Assembly (NCBI RefSeq): GCF_002355335.1
Contig: NZ_AP014946.1
Span: 2,991,501-3,055,500, forward strand
From: Variibacter gotjawalensis
Lineage (GTDB): Bacteria > Pseudomonadota > Alphaproteobacteria > Rhizobiales > Xanthobacteraceae
Length of the DNA stretch: 64,000 nucleotides
Direction: 5' to 3'
Shown here: positions 8,405 to 16,466 of the stretch, piece after piece
Position numbering within the stretch: position 1 is the first letter of the stretch
Layout of the letters: the number at the start of each line of letters is the position of its first letter
Made by a program: the position numbers and the translations under genes
The notes under the pieces: model-generated
Database searches by the model: none
What the model saw: only the letters and a program-made list of their open reading frames with translations
Told to the model about the DNA's origin: nothing

Positions 8405-10389
8405 CCTACGACAGGATCATTGGCGACCTGCATGCCGCGCGCGCGGATGCCGGCAATCACGTCCGGATCGCGCAGGGCCTTCAGAAATGCCCGGACCGCA
8501 AAGCGATCGCGGCGCGCGTCGAGCAGAAGAAAATCATAATGCTCCGGCGCTAACGGTGCGAATCCAAGGTCGTACAATTGCGCGACGGGTTCGATGGCAA
8601 CACCCCAGTCGGCGCGCCGCTGAGCAACGGCGGCCGCGACGGCATTGTGCGACTTCGGTTGGTTACCATACCCGCGAGGTCGTGCACCATTGAGGGCTTG
8701 ATCGATGAGGATTCGTGTTCCGGCGCCCGCGTTGCGATTGACCATCACGCTGCTCGAATCTGCAAGTGCGGCGGCGACCGCTTCGGACGCCGAAAGCCCC
8801 GCGAATCGCGGATCGTCCTTGCGGAAGACGACGCCCTGCATGCGACGCCAGCCAGGAACAAGCGTGAAGCCCGGCGTGACAAGGTGCTGATTGTAAATCC
8901 CGGACTGAGGGTCGATCAGGTGGATCGGTGCGAGATCGCATTCGCCCCGGCGAGCGGCCGTCACGCCTCCCTGGCTTCCGACTGCCATCGAACGCGCTAC
9001 GATGCCTTGCTGTGAGAGTGCACTGATGAGCACGTCAAGCGCGACGCAGTGGCTGCCCGCGATGACGAGATCGGGCACGCGGACATCGGGATCGATCAAG
9101 CGCACACGCGCGCGAGCACCGGCATCGAGCGATGTGCTGAGTGCGTCGATCGTCAGAAATCCGTCCGACTGCGAGAAGGTTGTGACTGAGCCGGAGCCCT
9201 TGTTGGAGGGGAATGCCGTCAGTCCGCTTTCGCCTTCCGTGAGCGCGACCATCACGAACTCTTCGCGCCCCATTTCGGAAGCGATGCGAACCGGAATCGT
9301 TGCCTCGACTTCACGAGCGGTTTCAGGTGGGAGGCCGGCGCGCGCGCGGATGATAGGAGCGACGAAAGTGTGGAAGGTGAAGATCGCAGAGGTCGGAAAA
9401 CCCGGCAGAATGATCAGCGGCTTTTTGTCTACGACGGCGATGCAAAGCGGCTTGCCCGGCTTCAGCGCGACACCGTGGACGATGACGCCCGGCTGACCGA
9501 GCGTTGAGGCAACGCGGTACGAAAGATCGCCCGCTCCCTTCGAGGTTCCGCCCGACAACACCACCATATCGCAGGTAGACAGCGCTGTTGTGAGAACGTC
9601 GCGCAGCGCATTTTCGTCATCGCCGACGATGCCGAAAGCTTGCGGGTCGCCGCCGGCTTCGCTGACGGCCGCAGCGACGATTGCGCCGTTGCTGTCGTAG
9701 ACGGCCCCTTGCCGGAGCGGCGCGCCAGGCGCAACGAGTTCATCGCCTGTCGAGAGTACGGCGACACGCGGCCGCCGAACGACATCGACCACTGCGGTTC
9801 CACTGGCGGCGAGAATCCCGAGTTCGCGCGAGCCGATCTTCGCGCCTTTGCGCAGTGCGGTTTCGCCGCGCGCGATATCCGAGCCAGCGTAGGAGATGAA
9901 CTGGCCTGGATTTACGGCACGCGAGAGATCGATCGCGAGATCATCGCTTTCGATTAGCTCCGTCCATTCGATCATCACGACGGCGTCGGCGCCACGCGGC
10001 ACGACACCGCCGGTCGCAATTGCGGTGGCGGTGCCTGGCGCGACGTCTTCGCGCGGCGCGACGCCGCAGCGCAACACCTCGTTATTGAGCTTCAAACGAA
10101 CCGGCTTTTGATCGCTCGCTCCAAGTGAATCCGCCGCACGGATTGCGAAGCCATCGACGCCCGATCGATCGAATGGCGGAGCATCGACTGTCGCCAGGAT
10201 ATCGACAGCCAGCACACGCCCAAGCGTCGACGCCAGCGCAACACGCTCGGCGGACATCGGCGTCGTGTCGATGTGTGCAGCAAGCCGCTGCCGAGCGCTT
10301 TCGGCTGAGATGACTTCCAGGAATTGTTCTTGACGCGCGGCTGCGCGAACCTCGTCAAGCAAGGTCGGTTGCGACGGCGCGACTTTCAT
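8401..10389 (-). CDS. MoeA-like protein fused to a C-terminal periplasmic-binding-like domain
   Basis: A 662-residue fusion. Residues ~1-430 are a complete MoeA homologue (FDRSGVDGFAIRA, ATGGVVPRGADAVVMIEWTE, AVLSTGDELV, YDSNGA, VVLSGGTSKGAGDLSY, LKPGKPLCIA, ILPGFPTSAIFTFHTF). Residues ~435-660 resemble the type 2 periplasmic-binding fold of the PBP_like family (PF12727): LVIAGSHCVALDVL, GSQGGVTAARRGECDLAPIH, NRNAGAGTRILIDQAL, HNAVAAAVAQRRADWGVAIE. This lies in the cytoplasm, so the domain may sense molybdate, tungstate or a cofactor intermediate; that is inference. The ATG at 10389 overlaps the stop of the upstream MoeA-like gene (ATGA), showing translational coupling. MoeA-PBP fusions are known, but their ligand is not settled to my knowledge. 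Confidence 0.9.
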   Translation of the reverse strand: MKVAPSQPTLLDEVRAAARQEQFLEVISAESARQRLAAHIDTTPMSAERVALASTLGRVLAVDILATVDAPPFDRSGVDGFAIRAADSLGASDQKPVRLKLNNEVLRCGVAPREDVAPGTATAIATGGVVPRGADAVVMIEWTELIESDDLAIDLSRAVNPGQFISYAGSDIARGETALRKGAKIGSRELGILAASGTAVVDVVRRPRVAVLSTGDELVAPGAPLRQGAVYDSNGAIVAAAVSEAGGDPQAFGIVGDDENALRDVLTTALSTCDMVVLSGGTSKGAGDLSYRVASTLGQPGVIVHGVALKPGKPLCIAVVDKKPLIILPGFPTSAIFTFHTFVAPIIRARAGLPPETAREVEATIPVRIASEMGREEFVMVALTEGESGLTAFPSNKGSGSVTTFSQSDGFLTIDALSTSLDAGARARVRLIDPDVRVPDLVIAGSHCVALDVLISALSQQGIVARSMAVGSQGGVTAARRGECDLAPIHLIDPQSGIYNQHLVTPGFTLVPGWRRMQGVVFRKDDPRFAGLSASEAVAAALADSSSVMVNRNAGAGTRILIDQALNGARPRGYGNQPKSHNAVAAAVAQRRADWGVAIEPVAQLYDLGFAPLAPEHYDFLLLDARRDRFAVRAFLKALRDPDVIAGIRARGMQVANDPVVG

Positions 10390-11480
10390 GCGAGTGGGCG
10401 AACATCGACGATCATGCCGCTGGCATAACCCTCCAAATCGGGGGGTACAAGCACCCACCCGGTCGCGGACGTCAGCGCCGAAGCCGGGAATACGCCGGCC
10501 GCTATCGGCTCGACCCCGTCGCCCACGTGTTTGACCAGAATGGCTTCGGCTAGGCCGACTGTTGAGGTGATCTTCCGTGTTAGCGACCGGCGCTCATAGG
10601 CATTGGCTATGGCCTCATCGCCAAGTCGACTGAGCAAGTTTTTACCGGCGACCAGCCAGGCGCTCAGCGCCGCATCGAAACGGCCGGGTAACGCGAGCAC
10701 TGGCTTTTCATTCACGCGCGCGAGCGCTGCGGTCTCGCCTGGCCGTATGCCGAAGCCGTGGAGGATGACGTCGCCGCTCTCCCGTAGGGCCGATATCGTT
10801 CGATCATTCTGTCCTTCACCGGTGCCGCCGATCAGGACCAACGCGTCGTCCGGCGAATCGAGAAGGGTCTTCAGTGGCCGGTCGGAAAGTTCGGCCGTAG
10901 AGGCTGTTCCGCCGCCGAGCTCGATTAATTTGGCGAGTGCGGCCGCGGTGCCGGCCGCATGAGACTTGATCGCAATAACGCGGACGCAAGGGCGGCGCAC
11001 GGAAATGGTGTCGACCGCGCAGTGCGCGAGCGCCATCGCGTCGCTTGGACGCAAGCGTCGGCCTGGCTCCAGCAGCGTGCGCTCCACATGAAATCCGCGC
11101 GGCAGTACGTTTTCGCTCGGTGCCGCAGCGACAACGGCGTGAGCGATGCCGGAGGTGATTTCGACGCCGTCCGGCGGCAGGACGGCGTCGGCTCCGCCGG
11201 GTAGCGGCTGGCCGGCTTCGACCCACATGGGCTTCACCGCCAGCGGCATTGGTGCGTAGGAACTGGCGTCCACCGTATCAGCCGACGCTACGGCCCATCC
11301 GTCTCTTGCCGCGATCGCCTGGGCGGGCACGGGCCCCGTGACCGTAACGGGTGCAGCCAACACGGCTCCGATTGCGTCCAGGATCGGCACAGTCACGGCG
11401 GCCGCGGGCTCAAAGCTAGCTATCGCGGCTTCGATCTCGTGCAGGGGGGCTAGACGTACGATGCGTTGACGGCTTTGCAT
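10386..11480 (-). CDS. Degenerate MoeA-like molybdopterin-binding protein
   Basis: A 364-residue MoeA-family protein that departs from the consensus at key sites. The usual GGVSxGxxD is GGTGEGQND, the KPGKP segment is IRPGETAAL, and LPGNPV is LPGRFDAALSAWL; the N-terminal motif reads AARDGWAVAS. It therefore probably keeps the fold but may not insert metal in the usual way; a binding or scaffold role with the coupled MoeA-PBP protein is possible. I chose ATG 11480 (MQSRQRIVRLAPLHEIEAAI) because the frame upstream runs into the divergent tusA gene with low-complexity arginine-rich sequence. A GTG further upstream would overlap tusA. Confidence 0.8.
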   Translation of the reverse strand: MQSRQRIVRLAPLHEIEAAIASFEPAAAVTVPILDAIGAVLAAPVTVTGPVPAQAIAARDGWAVASADTVDASSYAPMPLAVKPMWVEAGQPLPGGADAVLPPDGVEITSGIAHAVVAAAPSENVLPRGFHVERTLLEPGRRLRPSDAMALAHCAVDTISVRRPCVRVIAIKSHAAGTAAALAKLIELGGGTASTAELSDRPLKTLLDSPDDALVLIGGTGEGQNDRTISALRESGDVILHGFGIRPGETAALARVNEKPVLALPGRFDAALSAWLVAGKNLLSRLGDEAIANAYERRSLTRKITSTVGLAEAILVKHVGDGVEPIAAGVFPASALTSATGWVLVPPDLEGYASGMIVDVRPLA

Positions 11481-11487
11481 TCCGTCA

Positions 11488-11504
11488 CTTGGCCAGCGGC
11501 CAAG
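11488..11504. promoter_or_regulatory. Perfect inverted repeat between the divergent moeA-like gene and tusA
   Basis: CTTGGCC-AGC-GGCCAAG, seven-base arms with a three-base centre, followed on the plus strand by TTTT. It sits eight bases upstream of the moeA-like start and 50 bases upstream of tusA. It could be an operator, or a terminator that blocks plus-strand transcripts coming out of the moeA genes. It shares TTGGC/GCCAA half-sites with the repeat at 15111-15124, but with different spacing. Confidence 0.4.
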
Positions 11505-11553
11505 TTTTCGGTCAAGTTCGCTCAATCGCGCAACGTTGTGTATGACAGGATCA

Positions 11554-11778
11554 ATGTCGGAAACTCTCCTCGATCTGCGCGGCCTTCGATGCCCTCTGCC
11601 GGCCCTGAAGGTGCGCAAGGCGCTCACGCGGCTGTCGGCCGGCGATACGTTGGTCGCCGAATGCACGGATCCGCTTTCGGTTATCGATATTCCGAATCTC
11701 ATCCGCGAAACCGGCGACACGTTGCAGGGCTCGGAGCGCACCGAAAGCCTCATGATCTTTCGGATCAAGAAGGCCTAA
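11554..11778 (+). CDS. tusA: TusA-family sulfurtransferase
   Basis: A 74-residue protein with the single TusA/SirA/YedF fold. The sulfur-carrying cysteine lies in the invariant LRGLRCPLPALKVRKAL segment (CPxP motif). TusA proteins accept persulfide sulfur from cysteine desulfurases and hand it on; in E. coli TusA also affects molybdenum cofactor and formate dehydrogenase activity. Here it sits in the formate dehydrogenase cluster, so it may feed FdhD; this is inference. ATG 11554 has AGGA just upstream and fits family length; ATG 11542 is an alternative. The WD40-cytochrome c gene starts three bases after the stop, so the two are surely co-transcribed. Confidence 0.92.
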   Translation: MSETLLDLRGLRCPLPALKVRKALTRLSAGDTLVAECTDPLSVIDIPNLIRETGDTLQGSERTESLMIFRIKKA

Positions 11779-11781
11779 GCG

Positions 11782-13062
11782 ATGTTGCGGTCGGTCCGCA
11801 TAAGCTGCGCCATCGGTATTCTTCTGGCTTTGCCGGTAGCAGCGCATGCGCAGTTCCGCGGTCATGGCGGGCCGGTTCGTGCGCTCGCGATCTCGCCGGC
11901 ACCTAACGAAATCGTCTCGGGCAGTTTCGACCAATCCGCGATCCGTTGGTCGCTTCGCACTGGTACTGCCGAGCAGGTCCTGCGCTTCCACGAAGGCGCC
12001 ATCAATGCGATCGCTTCGATATCCCGCGACAGTATCGCCACCGCTTCGGAAGATGGCCGCATCGCGTTGTGGCGGCGCGGAGAGACGACGCCGTACCGCG
12101 TCTTGACGGGACACGAAGCACCGATTGCGGCCTTGGCGGTCTCGGCGGACGGCAAGCAAATCGCTTCGGCGGCATGGGACCGGACCGTGCGCGTATGGCG
12201 TCTTGCGGATGGGCAACACAGAACACTCGAGGGCCATACGCAGAACGTCAACGGGGTTGCGTTTCTTCCAGACGGAGCGGTGGTCAGCGTTTCGCATGAT
12301 GCGACAATCCGCATCTGGTCGGCCGACAACTCTGTGGCCGACGTCACCCAACTCGATACGCCATTGAACGCGGTGGTATCGTCGCCTGATGGCGAGATCG
12401 TCGTCGCGAGCGCGAGCGGCAGAGTCTACTTCCTCGGGCGTGACCGCAAACTTCGCCGGGACATCGAAGTAGCGGGCGCTCCGCTCGTGTCGCTCTGCTT
12501 GTCGCCGGATGGAAAAACGATTGCGGCCTCGGGGATTCGCGGCGCCGTTACCATTATCGATCGCGCAACGGCGCAGACAGTGCGCACGCTCGTAGGGCCG
12601 GGGCTACCGGTCTGGTCGTCGGCGTTTTCGGCAGACGGCGCGGTGTTGTACACGGGCGGAGCCGATGGGCTTGTGCGGCGATGGAACGTCGCGACCGGCG
12701 AGCCTCTCGGCGATGTCGTCATGGCGCGCGAAACGGATCCGCTGGCGTCTCACGCAGGCGATCGCGGCGCCGACGTGTTTCGTGCGTGCGTCGCATGTCA
12801 CACACTCAGGGGGGACGAGGGCAATCGCGCGGGACCGTCACTGCACGGCATCTTCGGACGCAGGATCGCGACCTTGCCGGGTTACGAGTTTTCGGCGCCG
12901 TTGCGACAGATGGACATCGTGTGGACGAAGGAAACCGTCGCCAAGCTGTTCGAGATCGGGCCGTCGATCTATACGCCGGGAACGAAGATGCCGGAGCAAA
13001 GAATCACGTCCGCGGACGATCGCGCCGCGCTCGTCGATTTTCTCGAAAGAGCGACGCGTTAG
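11782..13062 (+). CDS. Periplasmic WD40-repeat / cytochrome c fusion
   Basis: A 426-residue exported protein. After a Sec signal peptide (ending AHAQ) come about seven WD40-type repeats (GHGGPVRALAISP, GHEAPIAALAVSADGKQIAS, GHTQNVNGVAFLP and others) spanning roughly residues 25-315, a probable beta-propeller. A class I cytochrome c domain follows, with the heme-binding motif CVACH at residues 336-340, GPSLHGIFGR, and a probable axial methionine in GTKMPEQ. It may carry electrons or organise partners of the periplasmic formate dehydrogenase; the role is not established. It is co-transcribed with tusA and meets the Fe-S protein gene tail-to-tail with overlapping stops (TTAG). Confidence 0.9.
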   Translation: MLRSVRISCAIGILLALPVAAHAQFRGHGGPVRALAISPAPNEIVSGSFDQSAIRWSLRTGTAEQVLRFHEGAINAIASISRDSIATASEDGRIALWRRGETTPYRVLTGHEAPIAALAVSADGKQIASAAWDRTVRVWRLADGQHRTLEGHTQNVNGVAFLPDGAVVSVSHDATIRIWSADNSVADVTQLDTPLNAVVSSPDGEIVVASASGRVYFLGRDRKLRRDIEVAGAPLVSLCLSPDGKTIAASGIRGAVTIIDRATAQTVRTLVGPGLPVWSSAFSADGAVLYTGGADGLVRRWNVATGEPLGDVVMARETDPLASHAGDRGADVFRACVACHTLRGDEGNRAGPSLHGIFGRRIATLPGYEFSAPLRQMDIVWTKETVAKLFEIGPSIYTPGTKMPEQRITSADDRAALVDFLERATR

Positions 13063-15080
13063 CTCTTCTGCTCGCGCTCCGCGCGCTCGCGCAGATAATC
13101 GTCGGTGGTGCGAGGCGGCGGCCGATCGGGTGCGCCGTAAGGGTTGAAGTCCTGCGACATCACGGCTGAGACGCGGCAGTCTTCGCACATGCGAATGACG
13201 TCGCGCTGGCTTTCGCCGCCGCGATACATCCAGTGCCTGCCCTCAAGCTTCGCGGCGACGCGCTCGATCGTGCTTTTGACGCCGAACGGCTTGTCGCAGC
13301 GAATGCAATGGAAGGGCTCTTCCTGTTTGATCACGCGCGCCGGAGCATTGAAGGCGTTGAAGTCGAGTTGCGGCACAAGCGTGATCACTTTTTCGGGACA
13401 CGTCGCTTCGCACAGGCCGCACTGAACGCAAGCGGCTTCGGTGAAGCGAAGCATTGGCTGCTCGCGATCATCGCTCAACGCGCCCTTCGGGCATGCCGAC
13501 ACGCACGCTAAGCACAGCGTGCAGCCTTCGACATTGACGGAAACGCTGCCGAACGGAGCATCTGACGGAAGCGGAATGACGTCGACCGGCATCGGCGCGG
13601 CCGCATGCAACTCGCGCAACGTTAGCCGCATGACGTCGCGCTTGGGTCCCGCTGCGTTGAATTGCGCGGGCTTCGATGTTGGCTCGAGGGGAGCGAGCGT
13701 TCGTAGGGTTTCGCCGAGCGCGAACGGGTCATCGGTCTCGACGATGTCGAGCCGATCGCCAGTGAATCCGAGGCCGCTCAGGATCGGTTGGGCGAGCGCG
13801 ATCGTATTCGTGAGTCCCGCCGTGTCGTGTCGCGCTTTTCCGCGAAGGAGGAAACGAACTTGAGATGCACCGTACGCGAAGGCCGCCGCAATGCTTTCAA
13901 GGCCGACCTGTGTGACTTCGTTGACCTGCACGGGAAGGACGCGCGCAGGCAACCCATCGCCGTGCCGTGCGATCGCATCGATCAGCGGATCACCGTGCGC
14001 CGTATCGTGAATGAGCACGACAGGCGTCTGACCGCCGGCGCGTGCGAAGGTCGTCAGCAGTGCACGCAGGCGCTGGATGAGCGTATCCGCGGGCGGCAGC
14101 GTGTAAGCAGCAGCGCCGGTCGGGCAGGCCGCCGCGCACTGACCGCAGCCGGCGCAGATGTTCGGATCGATGGCGACATAATTGCCGGCGGGCACGATGG
14201 CACCGGTCGGACACAAATCGAGGCAGCGGCGGCAGCCGACGATCTTCGAGCGCGAATGTGCGCAGAGTTCTTTCGTGAAGGTGACGTAGCGAGGCTTGTC
14301 AAACGTGCCGACGAGATCGCGCGCCTTGAGCACAGCGCGCAAGACTGCGGCGGGATCGCGTGGGTCGACACGAAGATAGCCATCGCGCAGATCATGCGCC
14401 GGGAAAAGGGGAGCGCCCCCGGACACATCGAGAATGATGTCGCAGCGCGAGGTGGCGCCGTCGCGCGGAGGTCCGAAGCGTAGTGCTTCGCGCGATGATG
14501 GCGAGGGCTGAGCATAGCCGTCGATCGTAAGCTCGAAGGCGCCAAGGTGACCGCGTGCCGCGCCAATGGTCCCGCGAACGATCGGAAAATCGGTGACGTG
14601 AGGTGGCTCGATCGGATCGCGGCCGTTGAGCATCACGGTGATGTCGAGGTGATCTTTAAGAAGCTCGGCGACCTCGATCGTTCGCTGATCGCATCCATAG
14701 ATAAGGATCACGCCGTCGCTGGTGAGGCTGGTCAGCGGCGTCGCCGGGGTTGCGACTTCCGCCATGGCGAGCAACGCCGCCATCTTCGGGCCGGCAGCCA
14801 CCGCATCCCGCGACCATCCCGCCATCTCTCGAATATTGGCGAATGTGATAGGACCGGCACTTGGAACGCTTTCGGCCAGTTCGTCGAAGAGGGGTGCTTC
14901 CTGCGTGCAGGCAACCGTAACGGCGCCCCCGTCTGCGATGACCGAGAGAAAATGATCCGTCTGCGTGCGGCAGAGGTGACGCGCCGTGCTCACGTTTGCT
15001 TGAGGGCAACCGCGCGAGATCGCGCCGGTATCCAGCGGCATCGTATCTTCGCAAGAGCAGACGATAACGTTACGGTCCAT
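13059..15080 (-). CDS. Multi-cluster 4Fe-4S ferredoxin-like protein of the formate dehydrogenase cluster
   Basis: A 673-residue cytoplasmic protein (no signal peptide). Four ferredoxin-type cysteine motifs are visible in two pairs: GCRRCLDLCPTGAI with CAGCGQCAAACPTGA in the middle, and CTLCLACVSACPKGAL with CVQCGLCEATCPEKV near residue 530-560. A CIRCDKPF...CEDCR pair near the C-terminus could bind another metal. The N-terminal ~230 residues contain further cysteines (VIVCSCEDTM, VTVACTQEAP). Related proteins accompany fdhABC operons with DUF3305/DUF3306 genes in other proteobacteria, from memory; their electron partners are unknown. It diverges from the lipoate-ligase-like gene, and a palindrome overlaps its start codon. 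Confidence 0.85.
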   Translation of the reverse strand: MDRNVIVCSCEDTMPLDTGAISRGCPQANVSTARHLCRTQTDHFLSVIADGGAVTVACTQEAPLFDELAESVPSAGPITFANIREMAGWSRDAVAAGPKMAALLAMAEVATPATPLTSLTSDGVILIYGCDQRTIEVAELLKDHLDITVMLNGRDPIEPPHVTDFPIVRGTIGAARGHLGAFELTIDGYAQPSPSSREALRFGPPRDGATSRCDIILDVSGGAPLFPAHDLRDGYLRVDPRDPAAVLRAVLKARDLVGTFDKPRYVTFTKELCAHSRSKIVGCRRCLDLCPTGAIVPAGNYVAIDPNICAGCGQCAAACPTGAAAYTLPPADTLIQRLRALLTTFARAGGQTPVVLIHDTAHGDPLIDAIARHGDGLPARVLPVQVNEVTQVGLESIAAAFAYGASQVRFLLRGKARHDTAGLTNTIALAQPILSGLGFTGDRLDIVETDDPFALGETLRTLAPLEPTSKPAQFNAAGPKRDVMRLTLRELHAAAPMPVDVIPLPSDAPFGSVSVNVEGCTLCLACVSACPKGALSDDREQPMLRFTEAACVQCGLCEATCPEKVITLVPQLDFNAFNAPARVIKQEEPFHCIRCDKPFGVKSTIERVAAKLEGRHWMYRGGESQRDVIRMCEDCRVSAVMSQDFNPYGAPDRPPPRTTDDYLRERAEREQKS

Positions 15081-15095
15081 AGCTTCGCCCTATGC
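15077..15095. promoter_or_regulatory. Palindromic operator candidate CATAG-N7-CTATG (site 1)
   Basis: CATAG-CTTCGCC-CTATG at 15078-15094, overlapping the ATG of the minus-strand Fe-S gene. Its centre (15086) is about 59 bases before the expected start of transcription from the TATAAT at 15133-15138, the position a LysR-type activator would use for the rightward operon. It shares CATAG, a TTCG-containing spacer and CTATG with site 2 at 18631-18649. Confidence 0.5.
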
Positions 15096-15110
15096 CCGCC
15101 GAAACGTTCG

Positions 15111-15138
15111 GTTGGCTTGCCAACGCTCACGTTATAAT
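15111..15138 (+). promoter_or_regulatory. Probable promoter of the DUF operon with an overlapping inverted repeat
   Basis: A perfect -10 hexamer TATAAT lies at 15133-15138, with a weak TTGGCT at 15112-15117 (15-base spacer). The -35 region is formed by the inverted repeat GTTGGC-TT-GCCAAC (15111-15124). The downstream gene starts at 15172 with GGAG five bases before its ATG. A poor -35 with a good -10 suggests an activator-dependent promoter. Confidence 0.5.
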
Positions 15139-15171
15139 TATTACAATGTCAAGTTGTGTGCCGGAGTGCTG

Positions 15172-15927
15172 ATGTCGTCTCCACCGCGTGCGCGGTCGCC
15201 TTACGCCGATAAACTCGTTCTACCGCCGCCCTTCAGTCCCGTGATGTTGCGCGAAGCTGGCGATGCGTTTGCGCATGCTTGTGCGATTGCGGGACCGGAT
15301 CAGGCGGCAGTTCTGGTTTGGGTGGGACGTTTCGACGCGGTCGAGTTTGCGTTAATCCTCGAGCCCGAGGAAACACTAGCTCAGGCGCGGCGCGCCTTTT
15401 ACGCCGGCATGGTCGCTCTCGGAGACGCGTTGGCCGTTCACGCTCCTCCAGAGAAGCCGATCCATTATGGCTGGCCCGACGCCATCATGGTCGATGGTGG
15501 TGTCGTCGGAGGCGGACGGTTTGCATGGCCGAGCGGCGCTGGAGAGCAGGACGTGCCGGATTGGCTTGTCTTCGGTGCTAGCGTGCGGACCGTCACGATG
15601 GGGGCAGGTGAGCCCGGATTGCTCCCGTTCTCGACGGCATTGGAGGAAGAAGGTTTCGATGGACTCGAGACTGGTGCGTTGATCGAGTCGTTCTCGCGGC
15701 ACTTCATGACTGCGCTGGAGGTGTGGCGCGAAGACGGTTTTGCCGAACTCGGCAAACAGTACCTGGCACGTCTACCCGCTGCGTCTGGTGTTCGACGCGA
15801 GTTTGCGGACAATGGCGATCTCGTCGAGCTTGGCATCCTGAAGAAGGATCGCGACATCCGAGGCCTCGCCGAAGCGCTTCGGCTTCCGACATGGCTTGAC
15901 CCTTTAACGGGAGTTATTCTGCGTTGA
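15172..15927 (+). CDS. Biotin/lipoate protein ligase-like protein
   Basis: A 251-residue protein resembling the biotin/lipoate ligase (BPL_LplA_LipB) fold: LPPPFSPVMLREAGDAF, IHYGWPDAIMVDGGVVGGGRFAWP, VPDWLVFGASVRTV and LIESFSRHFMTALEVW. The typical ligase sequence (GRGR...W) is not clearly conserved, so activity on biotin or lipoate is uncertain. It heads an operon of five genes linked by stop-start overlaps and leading towards fdhABC, so a role in formate dehydrogenase maturation seems more likely than general biotinylation. ATG 15172 has GGAG five bases upstream; the longer frame back to 15112 would cover the promoter. Confidence 0.75.
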   Translation: MSSPPRARSPYADKLVLPPPFSPVMLREAGDAFAHACAIAGPDQAAVLVWVGRFDAVEFALILEPEETLAQARRAFYAGMVALGDALAVHAPPEKPIHYGWPDAIMVDGGVVGGGRFAWPSGAGEQDVPDWLVFGASVRTVTMGAGEPGLLPFSTALEEEGFDGLETGALIESFSRHFMTALEVWREDGFAELGKQYLARLPAASGVRREFADNGDLVELGILKKDRDIRGLAEALRLPTWLDPLTGVILR

Positions 15928-16466
15928 ATTTGCTGCGGACCATACGGCTCGATCCGTCCGACACCTTCGTCTTTCCGGTCGCGGCCGAACCGGGCGAGTG
16001 GGCGGTACCGGGCGGTTTCGTCTTTTGGCGCCGCAACGTGGAGCAGCTTGAAGGCAAGGAGCGAACTTCGTTTCGCGCCGGCTTTCTCGGGCTCGCCTCG
16101 CTCGGGCGTTCAACGTTGGTGCAGGTGGTGAGTGCCACCGATGCGGACCGCGCCGCCGCAGTCGAGCAACTGGCGCGTCAACTGTGTGAGCGATTTGGCG
16201 CCCCCGATATCGAGACGGCACGAAGGGCTGCGGGTGAGGAGGTTGCATTCGCATCGTCGCTTGCAAACCATCCGACCGACACGCTGATTGCGGTTCGCCG
16301 CAGTGTCGAGGACGGAGAAGTGCGCGAGCAGTTTCGCACGCTGCGCCGCCGCGAGGGAATGTCGATACCGCGTGTTTTCGATTTCGCCGAAGTTGATGAC
16401 GATGAGCCGGAGGAGCGCGTCGATCTAGCCGCTCTCGCGAATTCGCCGGCGAAGGGCAGCGCATGA
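15924..16466 (+). CDS. DUF6505 family protein
   Basis: A 180-residue protein of unknown function (MNLLRTIRLDPSDTFVFPVA; VPGGFVFWRRN; GFLGLASLGRSTLVQVV). From memory this matches the DUF6505 family, found beside formate dehydrogenase genes in Hyphomicrobiales. No signal peptide or membrane segment is visible; the C-terminus is acidic. It starts with TTG at 15924 overlapping the previous TGA (TTGA), and its own stop overlaps the next ATG (ATGA), so it is translated as part of a tight operon. The family has no known biochemical activity that I can name. Confidence 0.7.
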   Translation: MNLLRTIRLDPSDTFVFPVAAEPGEWAVPGGFVFWRRNVEQLEGKERTSFRAGFLGLASLGRSTLVQVVSATDADRAAAVEQLARQLCERFGAPDIETARRAAGEEVAFASSLANHPTDTLIAVRRSVEDGEVREQFRTLRRREGMSIPRVFDFAEVDDDEPEERVDLAALANSPAKGSA

